From: Bacteroidales bacterium
GTDB lineage: Bacteria; Bacteroidota; Bacteroidia; Bacteroidales; UBA7960
Direction: 5' to 3'
Assembly (NCBI GenBank): GCA_007118495.1
Contig: SKRM01000011.1
Span: forward strand, 45,541-109,540
DNA length: 64,000 nucleotides
Below, piece by piece: positions 8,827-17,897 of the stretch. How positions within the stretch are numbered: position 1 is the first letter of the stretch; each line of letters opens with the position of its first letter. Made by a program: the position numbers and the translations under genes. The notes under the pieces are model-generated. The model worked only from the letters and a program-made list of their open reading frames with translations, searched no databases and was not told the DNA's origin.

Positions 8827-11196
8827 TTACTTAATCATCTGCTCGGTAAACACAATGCGGCCTTCAGAATCAACACCCTGGAATATCAGCCTGACATAAT
8901 CAAAATCATCAAGACCAAGAAACACATACCTGCTTCTACCTCTGGCATCGGGTCTGACCCTGTTATCCCACATGATGGTTTTTTCAACATTCAATTCTCT
9001 GTATTCATGGTACTGTATTTCATGCTGATAAAACCTTCTGGGAATATGGTAACCAGTTACTGTAAATTCAGAAGAATAGCCTGTATCACCTGACTTGCTT
9101 ACAGCATGTAAGGCACCTGCTGCTCCGCTGGCACCAAACCTTGCAGTGCTCGGGCCGGTAAAAATTTCAATCTTCTCCAATTCAAGCGGATTGAGGCTCA
9201 TAAATGCCTGTTGCGAGACAGTTGTCCCATCAAGCAGATAGACAGGTGTGGTTGACAGGTTTATGCTCACCGGGCCCCTGAAAATCTGCACCCTTCCTAT
9301 CAGAAGACTTTCCATATTATCAGGTTCACCTCTTATGTCATCAATATACAAAACCTGATCAGGAATTACACCTAGCATTGAAGGCGGCTCACTTCGCTTC
9401 GCTTCAGTATGTGATGGCAAGGTGGTAATTGGTTGGGATATCCTGCGCCAGGAAGTACCCCTTCTGGTAATATCATGTGACTGGGTGTAAAACCCCTTAT
9501 TATAGGGTTGCCTGTCATATTCACGCCTGTCAAGTTCAACAATAAGCTGTCTTTCTCTTCTCGACTCAGGAACTATCAGGCTTACCCTGGTCAGTTCATC
9601 AAATTCAAGCCCGTCAAACTTGAATTCACCAGTATGCCGGCTGGTAGTGCGATACACTTCAGCAGCAGTACCGTCATACAGACGAAGCTCTACAGTTTGC
9701 TCGCCAGGAGAGTCTTGCGCTCTCAACAAGGCTACATTGCCTTTGATGGTTAGTCTGTTCTCAGGTTCAGCATCAACGTTTCCAAAATCGCCGGCAAGTA
9801 TGTTGTCCCAGTCAAATCGTCTCCACCCGTGGGTTAACATCAGTAAATCAGAAGCCTTAAGGTGTGCTTCAGTGGTTCCCGACAAATAATACCAGGGTTC
9901 TTTTATGAGATGCCCTATTTCACTGGTCAGGTAAAACCATGTGGCAATATTTTCACCATATGATGGTGGCTTGCCGAATCCGCCCAGCAAAGCTGTGGAA
10001 AAGCCAGCCCGGTCATCGCCAATATTCACCTCGCCAAAAAAGGCGTTGGCTTCCACTCCTTCTCTGCCGCCAATAAACATGGGGGCGGTCTGGACTGACA
10101 CCTGGTGTATGTCGTCATGATTAACAAACACAAGACGCTCAGCAAGCGGTGTACTGTTTGCATCAAAAACAGTAATTTGTGCAACACCGGTTGGAAGCAT
10201 ATCAAGTGGCAGGGTTGTGCTGAAACGTCCCTGGCGGAGCTGACCCAGCTCATAAAAATAGGCATGCCCCCTGGTTTGCACAAGGATAAAAATATCCAGG
10301 GGGATATTATACTGACGGGAGTCAAAATTTGTCTCAACGCCAACCCGCAGATTCTCTCCCTCGCGGTCAACCTTTAATGCATAACCCTCGTCCAATGCTT
10401 CCGGTAAAACTTTCTCAACTGACCTTCCATCAGGAAACTTAACCCTTGCAGTATATGACTGGCCGCGTTCAGGTGTAAAAGTAAAACTCCCCATGCCATC
10501 ATGAAAACTCTCAAAGGTTAACAGCTTGGTCCCATCGGCAGCATGAAGGCTTCCCGAAATGTCCAGACCATTACCCAAACCATCGGCAGCCTTGAAAGCG
10601 ACACGTGAATCAATGTCTTTAACCAGGTGCCCCCCTTCAGGGAATATGGCAAACTGTCTGACAGACTGCAGCTTATCAAGATCGTTGTTGAAACGACGAT
10701 TCTGCCGCATGCCGGCACGATTGATATAATTGGCTTGTCCTTTATTATGGACAAATATTTTTTTCCTAAACGCTTCATCCTCACCCCATGCTTCCATCAA
10801 GTCTGTATATCCCAGAATATGGTAGTTTCCATCCGGCAATGAATCAGGCAATTGAAAGTCGCCAAAACCATACCCGTTTTGCATACGTACAAGTCCAAAA
10901 TCAATAAGGTCGCCCTGTACACTCAACAGGTGTACCTGGAGGTTGGTGCTGATATGGTCTGGCTCATGGGTATAGGCATTTACAAGGTATGCCCTGAACC
11001 AGATTGATTCACCCGCCAGATACTCATCCTTGTCTGTATGGATAAACAATTTTTGCTGTGGCATTGCCTGCGGCACCTGCCTGAGAGCCGTCAGAACTTC
11101 TCCCGCCACTTCAGTTTGACCATATGTCTTTGACAGTGAGGGAATAACAAAGACCAACATGATCAAAAAATACATAATTCTAGGCATACTTCTCAT
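8827..11196 (-). CDS. Secreted MG2/TonB-plug protein, copy 2
   Basis: This 789-aa paralogue of its neighbours has a signal peptide ending near residue 26, an MG2 signature (KLFIHTDKDEYLAGESIWFRAY near residue 50), the FAIFPEGGHLVKDIDSRVAF segment, LLMLTHGWRRFDW in the middle, and a C-terminal plug-like domain (VQIFRGPVSINLS, NPLELEKIEIFTGPSTARFG, GALHAVSKSG). The plug is shorter than in copies 1 and 3 because the segment before the GRxxGLxI motif is condensed, a sign of divergence. No barrel follows. It has its own -7 element (11296-11303) about 100 bp upstream. Ligand and partners are unknown. Confidence 0.88.
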   Translation of the reverse strand: MRSMPRIMYFLIMLVFVIPSLSKTYGQTEVAGEVLTALRQVPQAMPQQKLFIHTDKDEYLAGESIWFRAYLVNAYTHEPDHISTNLQVHLLSVQGDLIDFGLVRMQNGYGFGDFQLPDSLPDGNYHILGYTDLMEAWGEDEAFRKKIFVHNKGQANYINRAGMRQNRRFNNDLDKLQSVRQFAIFPEGGHLVKDIDSRVAFKAADGLGNGLDISGSLHAADGTKLLTFESFHDGMGSFTFTPERGQSYTARVKFPDGRSVEKVLPEALDEGYALKVDREGENLRVGVETNFDSRQYNIPLDIFILVQTRGHAYFYELGQLRQGRFSTTLPLDMLPTGVAQITVFDANSTPLAERLVFVNHDDIHQVSVQTAPMFIGGREGVEANAFFGEVNIGDDRAGFSTALLGGFGKPPSYGENIATWFYLTSEIGHLIKEPWYYLSGTTEAHLKASDLLMLTHGWRRFDWDNILAGDFGNVDAEPENRLTIKGNVALLRAQDSPGEQTVELRLYDGTAAEVYRTTSRHTGEFKFDGLEFDELTRVSLIVPESRRERQLIVELDRREYDRQPYNKGFYTQSHDITRRGTSWRRISQPITTLPSHTEAKRSEPPSMLGVIPDQVLYIDDIRGEPDNMESLLIGRVQIFRGPVSINLSTTPVYLLDGTTVSQQAFMSLNPLELEKIEIFTGPSTARFGASGAAGALHAVSKSGDTGYSSEFTVTGYHIPRRFYQHEIQYHEYRELNVEKTIMWDNRVRPDARGRSRYVFLGLDDFDYVRLIFQGVDSEGRIVFTEQMIK

Positions 11197-11295
11197 AACT
11201 GGGATATTAAAACTTATTTAAATAAAGCACTTACATAAAAAAACGCAACCATAATCATGCCAAAACAAATGCTTTTTGGCCAACAAACCTGCTGC

Positions 11296-11303
11296 CAAAA
11301 ATA
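11296..11303 (-). promoter_or_regulatory. Possible -7 element for plug-protein copy 2
   Basis: TATTTTTG on the minus strand matches TAnnTTTG exactly, 100 bp upstream of the ATG at 11196, within the 132-bp gap behind copy 3. No clear -33 element at the right distance was found. Confidence 0.45.
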
Positions 11304-11328
11304 CAAATCCCACGTAAGTACCAGAAAA

Positions 11329-13734
11329 TTATTTTATGAAGATTCTGGAGTATACGGGCATTCCCTTATTGGTCAGCCCTTCAATAACGACCATAATCTC
11401 CTCTGCACCACCTTCAACCGGAATATGTAAGCTATTTATTTTATCAGTTTCAAGGTCAAGTTCGGGTGTCCAGAAAATGGTGCGAGCCATACGTGTTTGT
11501 TCGTATATTTCAGATTCTATCCTTGAAAGATAAAATTCACGCGGTTCATGGTAGCCACCAAGTGAAAATTCAAAAGTACGACGACTGGTCTCATCGCCTT
11601 TTTTTGTAAAGGCAAGGAGTACTCCATTACCTCCTCTGCTTCCGAAAATGGCAGAACTGCTTCCCCTGAGCACTTCCAACCTCTCAAGGTCAGAAGGTTG
11701 CACCGCCATAAAGGTAGATTTATGCACCATGATTCCGTCGACTACGTACAAGGGTTCGTTATCCATCAGAAAACTGCTTTGCCCCCTGAAAGTGAGGTTC
11801 CCGCCTTCAATGGTAAGCCCTAAGACTCTGCCCATTAATAACTCAATCATGTGGTTATAATGGCCCTGAATATCATGTGCATAAATAACCTGATCAGGCC
11901 GCCCGAAATATGGGTCAGCAAGTTGAGGTTTTGATCGCTGATGTGCTCTGAGCCATGTAAATGGGGGTCTTTTTCGCTGCCAGTTTTCACCTCTTTCAGT
12001 CAAAGACATGATCCTGGTGTTATGGTTAGGGACATAAGGTACTTCAGGATAACTGGCAGGAGCCAGATCAATCCATAAATTTCTTCCGTTGGTTTGATCA
12101 GGGGTGCTTAACCTGACCCTGAAAGATCCGTCATAATCAAGACCGGTAAATACAAAATGCCCCTCTTTGTCAGTTTTGGTTGTGTAACGGTTTCTGGTAT
12201 CCTCGCCCACTATCATTTCAACCCCGACGCCTTCAGCCGCTTCAGCAGAAGAAAGCGCCCTGACGCTTCCTCTGACGCTTAGTCCCCGGGCGAAACCATA
12301 ACGTATATCCGGCGTTTGGCCTGCAAGTAAATGTTCCCACGAAAACCGTCTCCATCCATGGGTCATCATCAGCAGGTCTGCGGCCTTTTTCACATCTTTA
12401 TCACCAGATTGTATATAATAAGCCGGATTGGAGATGGTAGCGGCAATATCAGCTGTAAGCAAAAAGTATGAAGCTATATCCGATTGCGTATAATCTTCAG
12501 CATATTCAGCTGACAGAATGGCCATGGAGAACGAACCTTCAGATTTCACCCCAGACCTGGTATCAAAAAACAAATCAAGGCTCAGTATTGTTGTGTCCTG
12601 CTCATGACTAATGTACGGGTCAATGCTCACCCGGCCAATGTCATCGTGATTAATAAAAACCAGGCGCTCAGCAGCGGGCTCGCCATGGCCATCGAACAGG
12701 GTAATATGGGTAACACCCGTTGGGAGCAATTCATCTGAAATAGAGAAACTAAGCTGGTCTGCCGGCTCAGTGATCTGCTTCATGTAAAGCGGGCTACCTC
12801 CTGAATGAGCAAGAATAAACGCATCATGCGACATATTGTAGCGGGCAGGATCGAAATTCTTATACACCAATACATCCAGGCCTTCACTGGTTTGGCTGAC
12901 AGCCATGGCATATCCATGCGACTTTGGCATGGGCAAAGGATAGGTTTGGTATCCCCCCTGTTCAAAATTAACTTCAGCCTGGTATGTATATCCATGTTCC
13001 GGAGTCATGGAAAAAGAGCCCATTCCGTCATAAAATGTTGAAAAGCTGGCAATTTCTCTTCCTGTTTGATCGGTGATCCGGCCATTGACGTCAACTCCCC
13101 GACCCAGCCCATCTGCAGCTTTGAATGCTACCCTCGAAGGTAACCCATACACCCAGTTTCCACCCTCCGGAAAAATGGCAAACTGCATCGATGATGTCAA
13201 CTGTTCAAGATCACGGTTAAACCTCCTGTTACTTCTCTGGGCACTTCTGGTAATATAATTGGCCTGCTCCGGATTATGAATGTAAATATGCCTTGAAAAG
13301 AAAAAATCATCAGAAAAATTGTGCATCCAATTTGTAAATGCCCTGAGTACATAGTTTCCATCCGGCAGGGAGTCAGGAAAGTTTAATTGACCGTGTGCGA
13401 GTCCATCATGCAGCCTAAGGAGCTGACTCCTGATATGTTTTCCTTCTGAGTCGAGCAACTGAACATACAAATTACTGCTCAGGGTATCGGGTTTGTGCCT
13501 GAAAGCATCGACAATATAGGCCTTGAACCACAAAGTTTCATGGACATGGTATGTATCTTTGTCGGTGTGAAGAAAGACTTTTTGCCGGGGATAAGCCAGA
13601 TAAGACTGCTCATAAGCACTGATTACTTCTGCATACGAAGGCACTGGCTGGGAAAACCCATAGCCTCCCGTTGAGAAATTCAACACAAGAATAAGCAATA
13701 GTGTCAGTATGTCTGGGTTGGCAATTTTCTTCAT
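11329..13734 (-). CDS. Secreted MG2/TonB-plug protein, copy 3 (first in transcription order)
   Basis: The 801-aa product has a signal peptide (about residues 1-28), an MG2 signature (KVFLHTDKDTYHVHETLWFKAY), FAIFPEGGNWVYGLPSRVAF, LLMMTHGWRRFSW, and a C-terminal plug-like domain with LLMGRVLGLTIEGGNLTFRG, NEPLYVVDGIMVHKSTF and LERLEVLRGSSSAIFGSRGG. This is the most TonB-plug-like of the three, with the VDG and GSRGGNGV motifs of real receptors, but no barrel follows. All three copies share one domain order and length within 2 percent, so they arose by tandem duplication and diverged. Confidence 0.88.
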   Translation of the reverse strand: MKKIANPDILTLLLILVLNFSTGGYGFSQPVPSYAEVISAYEQSYLAYPRQKVFLHTDKDTYHVHETLWFKAYIVDAFRHKPDTLSSNLYVQLLDSEGKHIRSQLLRLHDGLAHGQLNFPDSLPDGNYVLRAFTNWMHNFSDDFFFSRHIYIHNPEQANYITRSAQRSNRRFNRDLEQLTSSMQFAIFPEGGNWVYGLPSRVAFKAADGLGRGVDVNGRITDQTGREIASFSTFYDGMGSFSMTPEHGYTYQAEVNFEQGGYQTYPLPMPKSHGYAMAVSQTSEGLDVLVYKNFDPARYNMSHDAFILAHSGGSPLYMKQITEPADQLSFSISDELLPTGVTHITLFDGHGEPAAERLVFINHDDIGRVSIDPYISHEQDTTILSLDLFFDTRSGVKSEGSFSMAILSAEYAEDYTQSDIASYFLLTADIAATISNPAYYIQSGDKDVKKAADLLMMTHGWRRFSWEHLLAGQTPDIRYGFARGLSVRGSVRALSSAEAAEGVGVEMIVGEDTRNRYTTKTDKEGHFVFTGLDYDGSFRVRLSTPDQTNGRNLWIDLAPASYPEVPYVPNHNTRIMSLTERGENWQRKRPPFTWLRAHQRSKPQLADPYFGRPDQVIYAHDIQGHYNHMIELLMGRVLGLTIEGGNLTFRGQSSFLMDNEPLYVVDGIMVHKSTFMAVQPSDLERLEVLRGSSSAIFGSRGGNGVLLAFTKKGDETSRRTFEFSLGGYHEPREFYLSRIESEIYEQTRMARTIFWTPELDLETDKINSLHIPVEGGAEEIMVVIEGLTNKGMPVYSRIFIK

Positions 13735-13838
13735 GACACTTGGAATATTATTTCAATCCTCCTGCCATAAAATTACAAAACAAGTGGCAAAACACAATGA
13801 TTTTTAACGGTTTTTGGCACTCAGACATGAACTGATCA

Positions 13839-13870
13839 TTTTGACTGTATGCCGAATTCTAGTATTTTTG
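13839..13870 (+). promoter_or_regulatory. Promoter of the pcm operon
   Basis: TTTTG (13839-13843) and TATTTTTG (13863-13870) are spaced by 19 bp and match the Bacteroidota -33 and -7 elements. The leader to the ATG at 13928 is about 50 nt. Confidence 0.7.
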
Positions 13871-13927
13871 TCTGAGTGCAACTCTTGATGAACAATCAAA
13901 ACAAACTGTAAAATAAACCACCGCACC

Positions 13928-14632
13928 ATGATCTATAGACTGACATGCTTTGTGATGTTTTTATTACTGCTTGCGATAATGGGATATGAAGTCAGGGCGG
14001 ATGATTTCAGAAGAGAACGAAACAATATGGTCAGAAACCAGATCCAGGGCAGGGGAATTCGTGACCAGGCCACCCTTCAGGCCATGAGATCGGTGCCGAG
14101 GCATTTGTATGTCCCTGCTGTACAAAGACGTTTCGCCTACCAGGACAGACCCCTTCCCATTGGGTACGGGCAAACCATTTCTCAGCCATATATTGTTGCA
14201 TACATGACTGAGATCATTCAGCCACACTCAAACCAAAAGGTTCTGGAGATCGGCACCGGTTCGGGTTACCAGGCTGCGGTTCTTGCAGAAATCATTGATC
14301 AGGTTTACACCATTGAGATCATCAGGCCACTCGGAGAGCAAGCCCGCATTAAGCTTGAGGCACAGTACAGCAATGCACATGTAATGATCGGTGACGGCTA
14401 CCATGGATGGGAAGAACATGCACCTTTTGACGCCATTGTTGTGACTGCTGCAGCAGAATATATCCCACCACCCCTGATTGAGCAACTTAAAGAGGGCGGG
14501 CGGATGATAATCCCTGTAGGGTCACCCTTTCAAATGCAGCAACTTATGTTGGTTGAAAAGAAAAAAGGTGGAGAAATTTCAACCAGAAGCCTGATGCCTG
14601 TGCGTTTCGTTCCTTTTGAAAGAGACAGGTAA
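13928..14632 (+). CDS. pcm: Exported protein-L-isoaspartate O-methyltransferase
   Basis: PCMT transfers a methyl group from SAM to isoaspartyl residues in damaged proteins and starts their repair. The 234-aa product contains the PCMT signatures GYGQTISQPYIVAYMTE, the SAM-binding VLEIGTGSGYQAAVLAE, and IGDGYHGWEEHAPFDAIVV. Residues 1-24 (MIYRLTCFVMFLLLLAIMGY then EVRA) form a signal peptide, so this copy is predicted to be periplasmic, whereas classical PCMT is cytoplasmic. SAM supply outside the cytoplasm is not obvious, which makes the location odd. The next gene starts 5 bp after its stop, so the two are co-transcribed. Confidence 0.92.
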   Translation: MIYRLTCFVMFLLLLAIMGYEVRADDFRRERNNMVRNQIQGRGIRDQATLQAMRSVPRHLYVPAVQRRFAYQDRPLPIGYGQTISQPYIVAYMTEIIQPHSNQKVLEIGTGSGYQAAVLAEIIDQVYTIEIIRPLGEQARIKLEAQYSNAHVMIGDGYHGWEEHAPFDAIVVTAAAEYIPPPLIEQLKEGGRMIIPVGSPFQMQQLMLVEKKKGGEISTRSLMPVRFVPFERDR

Positions 14633-14637
14633 AGTCT

Positions 14638-17076
14638 ATGGGAGCCAAGTTTAAAACACATCACCCTCTTTTATTGAGCCTCGGGCTTCAGTCAGCATCT
14701 ATTATTGCCTTTCAGCTGACGCTTATGCAATTGTTATCCATTGCGCAATGGCATCATTTTGCGTACATGATCATATCAGTGGCCATGTTGGGTTTTGGTG
14801 CCAGCGGAACCCTGCTGGCCCTGGCTCGCAAATGGCTAACGGCCAGAGCCGAATGGCTCATCCCCTTGCTTATGACCATTAGTGGGATTTGGATGATGTT
14901 TGCCTTCCGTCTTGCCAGGACCGAGATTTTCCGATTTGACATTTATCTGCTATTTGTCGACTACTCGCAATTTCCAATTCTTGCCATCAATTACATTATC
15001 TATTTTTTGCCATTTTTCACGGGGGCACTGGCCATAGGAATGCTCTTTATCATCCATACCAGAGATATCGGCAAATACTATTTTTCTAATCTTTTGGGAT
15101 CAGGAATGGGCGGTTTGCTGGCCCTTTTCCTGTTCTTCATTTTGACGCCACAACAAATACCGCCGCTTGCCGGGTTGTTGTCGGTGATGGCCGGTCTGTT
15201 GGGAATGGGAAAAAGGTTTAAGAAAATGCATATAGCATTGGGAATAGCAGCCTGCTGCATGGCTATTTTTTTTATTGCCAGACCAGGAACCATCCCCGTA
15301 AGCCAGTACAAAGGTATTGCCAGAGCCCTGAATCTGCCTGATGCCGAGGTGGTTTACAGACAACCTCATTCACACGGACTGATTGAAGTGGTGAGTTCTC
15401 CGGCACTTCGTTATGCCCCCGCTTTAAGCCTATCCTATACAGGCCAGGTTCCGGTAAAAAAACACATTTTTGTCAACGGTGATTATGCGGGTGTGGTTCC
15501 AAAATACAAATCCGGCCAGGAAGATCACATATTAAACTACAGTACACAGGCTTTACCATGGGTGTTGGGTAAACATGACAGGGTACTGATGTTAAACGCT
15601 GCAGAAGGAGCCACCCTGTCTCAGATTTTTACAAAAAACCCGCTTCATGTTGATGCAATCATTCCCAATGCCGGAATTATTGACGCTTTAAGAGAAAAAT
15701 TCAGCAGTGAAAGTGCAGATCTGATCGCACATGAAAATTTACACATCCACCATATCGAGGGAAGAAACTTTCTGGCTTCAACACATCTTGCGCCATTTGA
15801 CCTGATCCTTCTTCCACTGCAAGATGCATTCGGAGGCACTTCTGGTGTTAATGCCCTGCAAGAAAACTATATGCTGACACAAGAGGCTTTCGGATCTATG
15901 TGGCAAAACCTGAGCAATGACGGAGTTATATCCATATCGTCATGGATAGATTATCCTCCGCGAACAAGCTTGAAAATCCTGGCCACACTGGTTGGCACAA
16001 TGACTGAACATTCGCCCCACGACCCCTCAGACCACATAGTTGCTGTCAGATCATGGGGAACCATCACATTTATGGTAAAGAAATCGCCCTTTACAAAGGG
16101 TGAAATGGCAAACATCAGAGAATTTTGCCAAACCATGTATTTTGATCCCCTGCTGATGCCCGATCTGGAAATTGGTGAAAGAGACCACTTCAACAAATTG
16201 GATGATGGCAGTTTCTTCAATTATATCGACAGGATCATGGCCTTTGATGAGGCTTTTATGGAAGAGTACACCTTTATGATCTATCCTGCAATTGATGACA
16301 AGCCCTATTTTTCACAATTTTTAAAACCAGGAACCTTTCGCGAATTATCAAGAACTTTCGGAGCAGATCAGTTTCCATTTCTGGAGTTAGGCTACCTTAT
16401 TGTACTGGTAACCCTTTTGCAGAGTGCTCTTCTGGCATTTGTGTTTATTATCATGCCGCTATTGCGGTTGAAGAAAAAAAGCCGGGAAGGGAAAATGGCC
16501 ACTGTGCTATATTTTGGTGCATTGGGTATCGGATATATGTTTGTTGAGATTATCCTGATTCAACGCTTTGTTTTATATTTTGGCCAGGCGGTATACGCCA
16601 TTTCTGCTGTCATCAGCACCATGCTTATTTTTAGCGGGGCCGGCAGTCTTGTATCCGGAAGACTCAGACCCACATTGAACAACATGACAATAAACGGCCT
16701 GATAGTTGCCGGCATGCTGAGCCTGTACGTCGCCTTTTTAACCTCATGGCTTCAATATACAATTGCAGCACCCCTGGGTGTTAAAATCCTCATAAGCCTG
16801 CTAATCATCGGCATTCCTTCGTTTTTCAAAGGCATGATGTTCCCCCTTGGTATTCGCCATCTGGCCGGGTACGATATCAGGCAGGTGCCCTGGGCCTGGG
16901 GCATTAATGGCTCCTTCTCGGTTGTCAGCACATCTCTGGCCATGCTTATAGCTGTTGAAGCAGGTTTTCGGATGGTTTTGTCAGTGGCTGTCATTTGCTA
17001 TGTGCTGGCAAGTATGGTATGGGTGCTGCACAAACTGGTCATAATGAAAAGAAACAACAGGGAGAACATTTTATGA
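14638..17076 (+). CDS. Polytopic membrane protein with a spermidine-synthase-like SAM domain
   Basis: The 812-aa protein has an N-terminal block of about seven hydrophobic helices (residues about 10-215). A soluble middle domain (about 220-570) follows that resembles spermidine/spermine synthases, with VLMLNAAEGATLSQI at the SAM-loop position and FDLILLPLQDAFGG at the next strand. A second membrane block with about seven helices ends the protein. The usual GGGDG loop of aminopropyltransferases is changed to NAAEG, so catalysis is doubtful. Start ATG is 5 bp after pcm, and its TGA overlaps the ATG of the next gene by 4 bp, so all three are translationally coupled. Substrate unknown. Confidence 0.8.
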   Translation: MGAKFKTHHPLLLSLGLQSASIIAFQLTLMQLLSIAQWHHFAYMIISVAMLGFGASGTLLALARKWLTARAEWLIPLLMTISGIWMMFAFRLARTEIFRFDIYLLFVDYSQFPILAINYIIYFLPFFTGALAIGMLFIIHTRDIGKYYFSNLLGSGMGGLLALFLFFILTPQQIPPLAGLLSVMAGLLGMGKRFKKMHIALGIAACCMAIFFIARPGTIPVSQYKGIARALNLPDAEVVYRQPHSHGLIEVVSSPALRYAPALSLSYTGQVPVKKHIFVNGDYAGVVPKYKSGQEDHILNYSTQALPWVLGKHDRVLMLNAAEGATLSQIFTKNPLHVDAIIPNAGIIDALREKFSSESADLIAHENLHIHHIEGRNFLASTHLAPFDLILLPLQDAFGGTSGVNALQENYMLTQEAFGSMWQNLSNDGVISISSWIDYPPRTSLKILATLVGTMTEHSPHDPSDHIVAVRSWGTITFMVKKSPFTKGEMANIREFCQTMYFDPLLMPDLEIGERDHFNKLDDGSFFNYIDRIMAFDEAFMEEYTFMIYPAIDDKPYFSQFLKPGTFRELSRTFGADQFPFLELGYLIVLVTLLQSALLAFVFIIMPLLRLKKKSREGKMATVLYFGALGIGYMFVEIILIQRFVLYFGQAVYAISAVISTMLIFSGAGSLVSGRLRPTLNNMTINGLIVAGMLSLYVAFLTSWLQYTIAAPLGVKILISLLIIGIPSFFKGMMFPLGIRHLAGYDIRQVPWAWGINGSFSVVSTSLAMLIAVEAGFRMVLSVAVICYVLASMVWVLHKLVIMKRNNRENIL

Positions 17077-17897
17077 AAGAACCCATAACAAGCCTTCAGA
17101 ACAATCTGGTAAAATACATCCTCAGGCTGCAACAAAAGGTCAGAGAGAGGAAAGATTCAGGCCTGTTTGTCACCGAGGGGCGGAGAGAAATTTCCTTGGC
17201 TCTGTCAGCCAATATCAAAATCAAACATCTGTTGATCTGTAACGACATATACACTGAAGACGAAGTCTACCCCATCAATACAGAGAGCATAGAGCCTGAA
17301 AAAATAATTCATGTAAGCAGGAGTGTATACAACAAAATGGCATACAGAGAAAATAATGAAGGGGTAATCTTGTTGGGAGAACAGCGTGAACATGCATTGA
17401 ATAATATCGTCACCCAAAGCAATCCCCTGGTAATTATTCTTGAAGGCGTTGAAAAACCAGGTAACCTGGGAGCCGTGTTGCGCACAGCCGACGCTGTAGC
17501 TGCTGATGCTGTTATTCTGGTCGATCCGCGCACAGACTTTTATAGTCCAAATACGCTGCGGGCAAGCCTTGGTTGTGTTTTTACGGTACCCTCAGCCATT
17601 TGCACGGGTGACGAAGTTATTGAATGGCTTAAGGCTGAAGCAGTCTGGAGACAAGAAGATGCAGTTATCCTGGCGGCATCTTTAGGGGCTGACACATCCA
17701 TATATGAAACCAGTCTTACCGGGCCGGTGGCTCTTGTATTCGGTGCTGAAGACAAGGGATTGTCAGGGCAATGGATAAAGGCTCCCTGCAAGCCTGTACT
17801 CATTCCAATGTCGGGGAAAATTGACTCACTTAACCTGTCTGCTTCAGTGGCCATCGTGGCCTTTGAAACAGTCAGGCAAAGAAAACATAGCCCCTAA
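17073..17897 (+). CDS. SpoU/TrmH-family RNA 2'-O-methyltransferase
   Basis: The 274-aa protein starts at MKEPITSLQNNLVKYI (ATG 17073, overlapping the previous stop as ATGA); an in-frame upstream extension is only the shadow of the previous gene. It has the N-terminal substrate-binding domain and the three SpoU motifs: ILEGVEKPGNLGAVLRTADA, GPVALVFGAEDKGLS, and IPMSGKIDSLNLSASVAI, which form the trefoil-knot SAM site. It methylates a ribose in rRNA or tRNA; the target position cannot be told from sequence. It is the third gene of the pcm operon and converges on proline dehydrogenase with a 4-bp overlap. Confidence 0.93.
   Translation: MKEPITSLQNNLVKYILRLQQKVRERKDSGLFVTEGRREISLALSANIKIKHLLICNDIYTEDEVYPINTESIEPEKIIHVSRSVYNKMAYRENNEGVILLGEQREHALNNIVTQSNPLVIILEGVEKPGNLGAVLRTADAVAADAVILVDPRTDFYSPNTLRASLGCVFTVPSAICTGDEVIEWLKAEAVWRQEDAVILAASLGADTSIYETSLTGPVALVFGAEDKGLSGQWIKAPCKPVLIPMSGKIDSLNLSASVAIVAFETVRQRKHSP

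Noticed and set aside
11259..11280. 7-bp hairpin between plug-protein copies 3 and 2 as a terminator
   Set aside because: No T-run follows on the minus strand and the stem is AT-rich.
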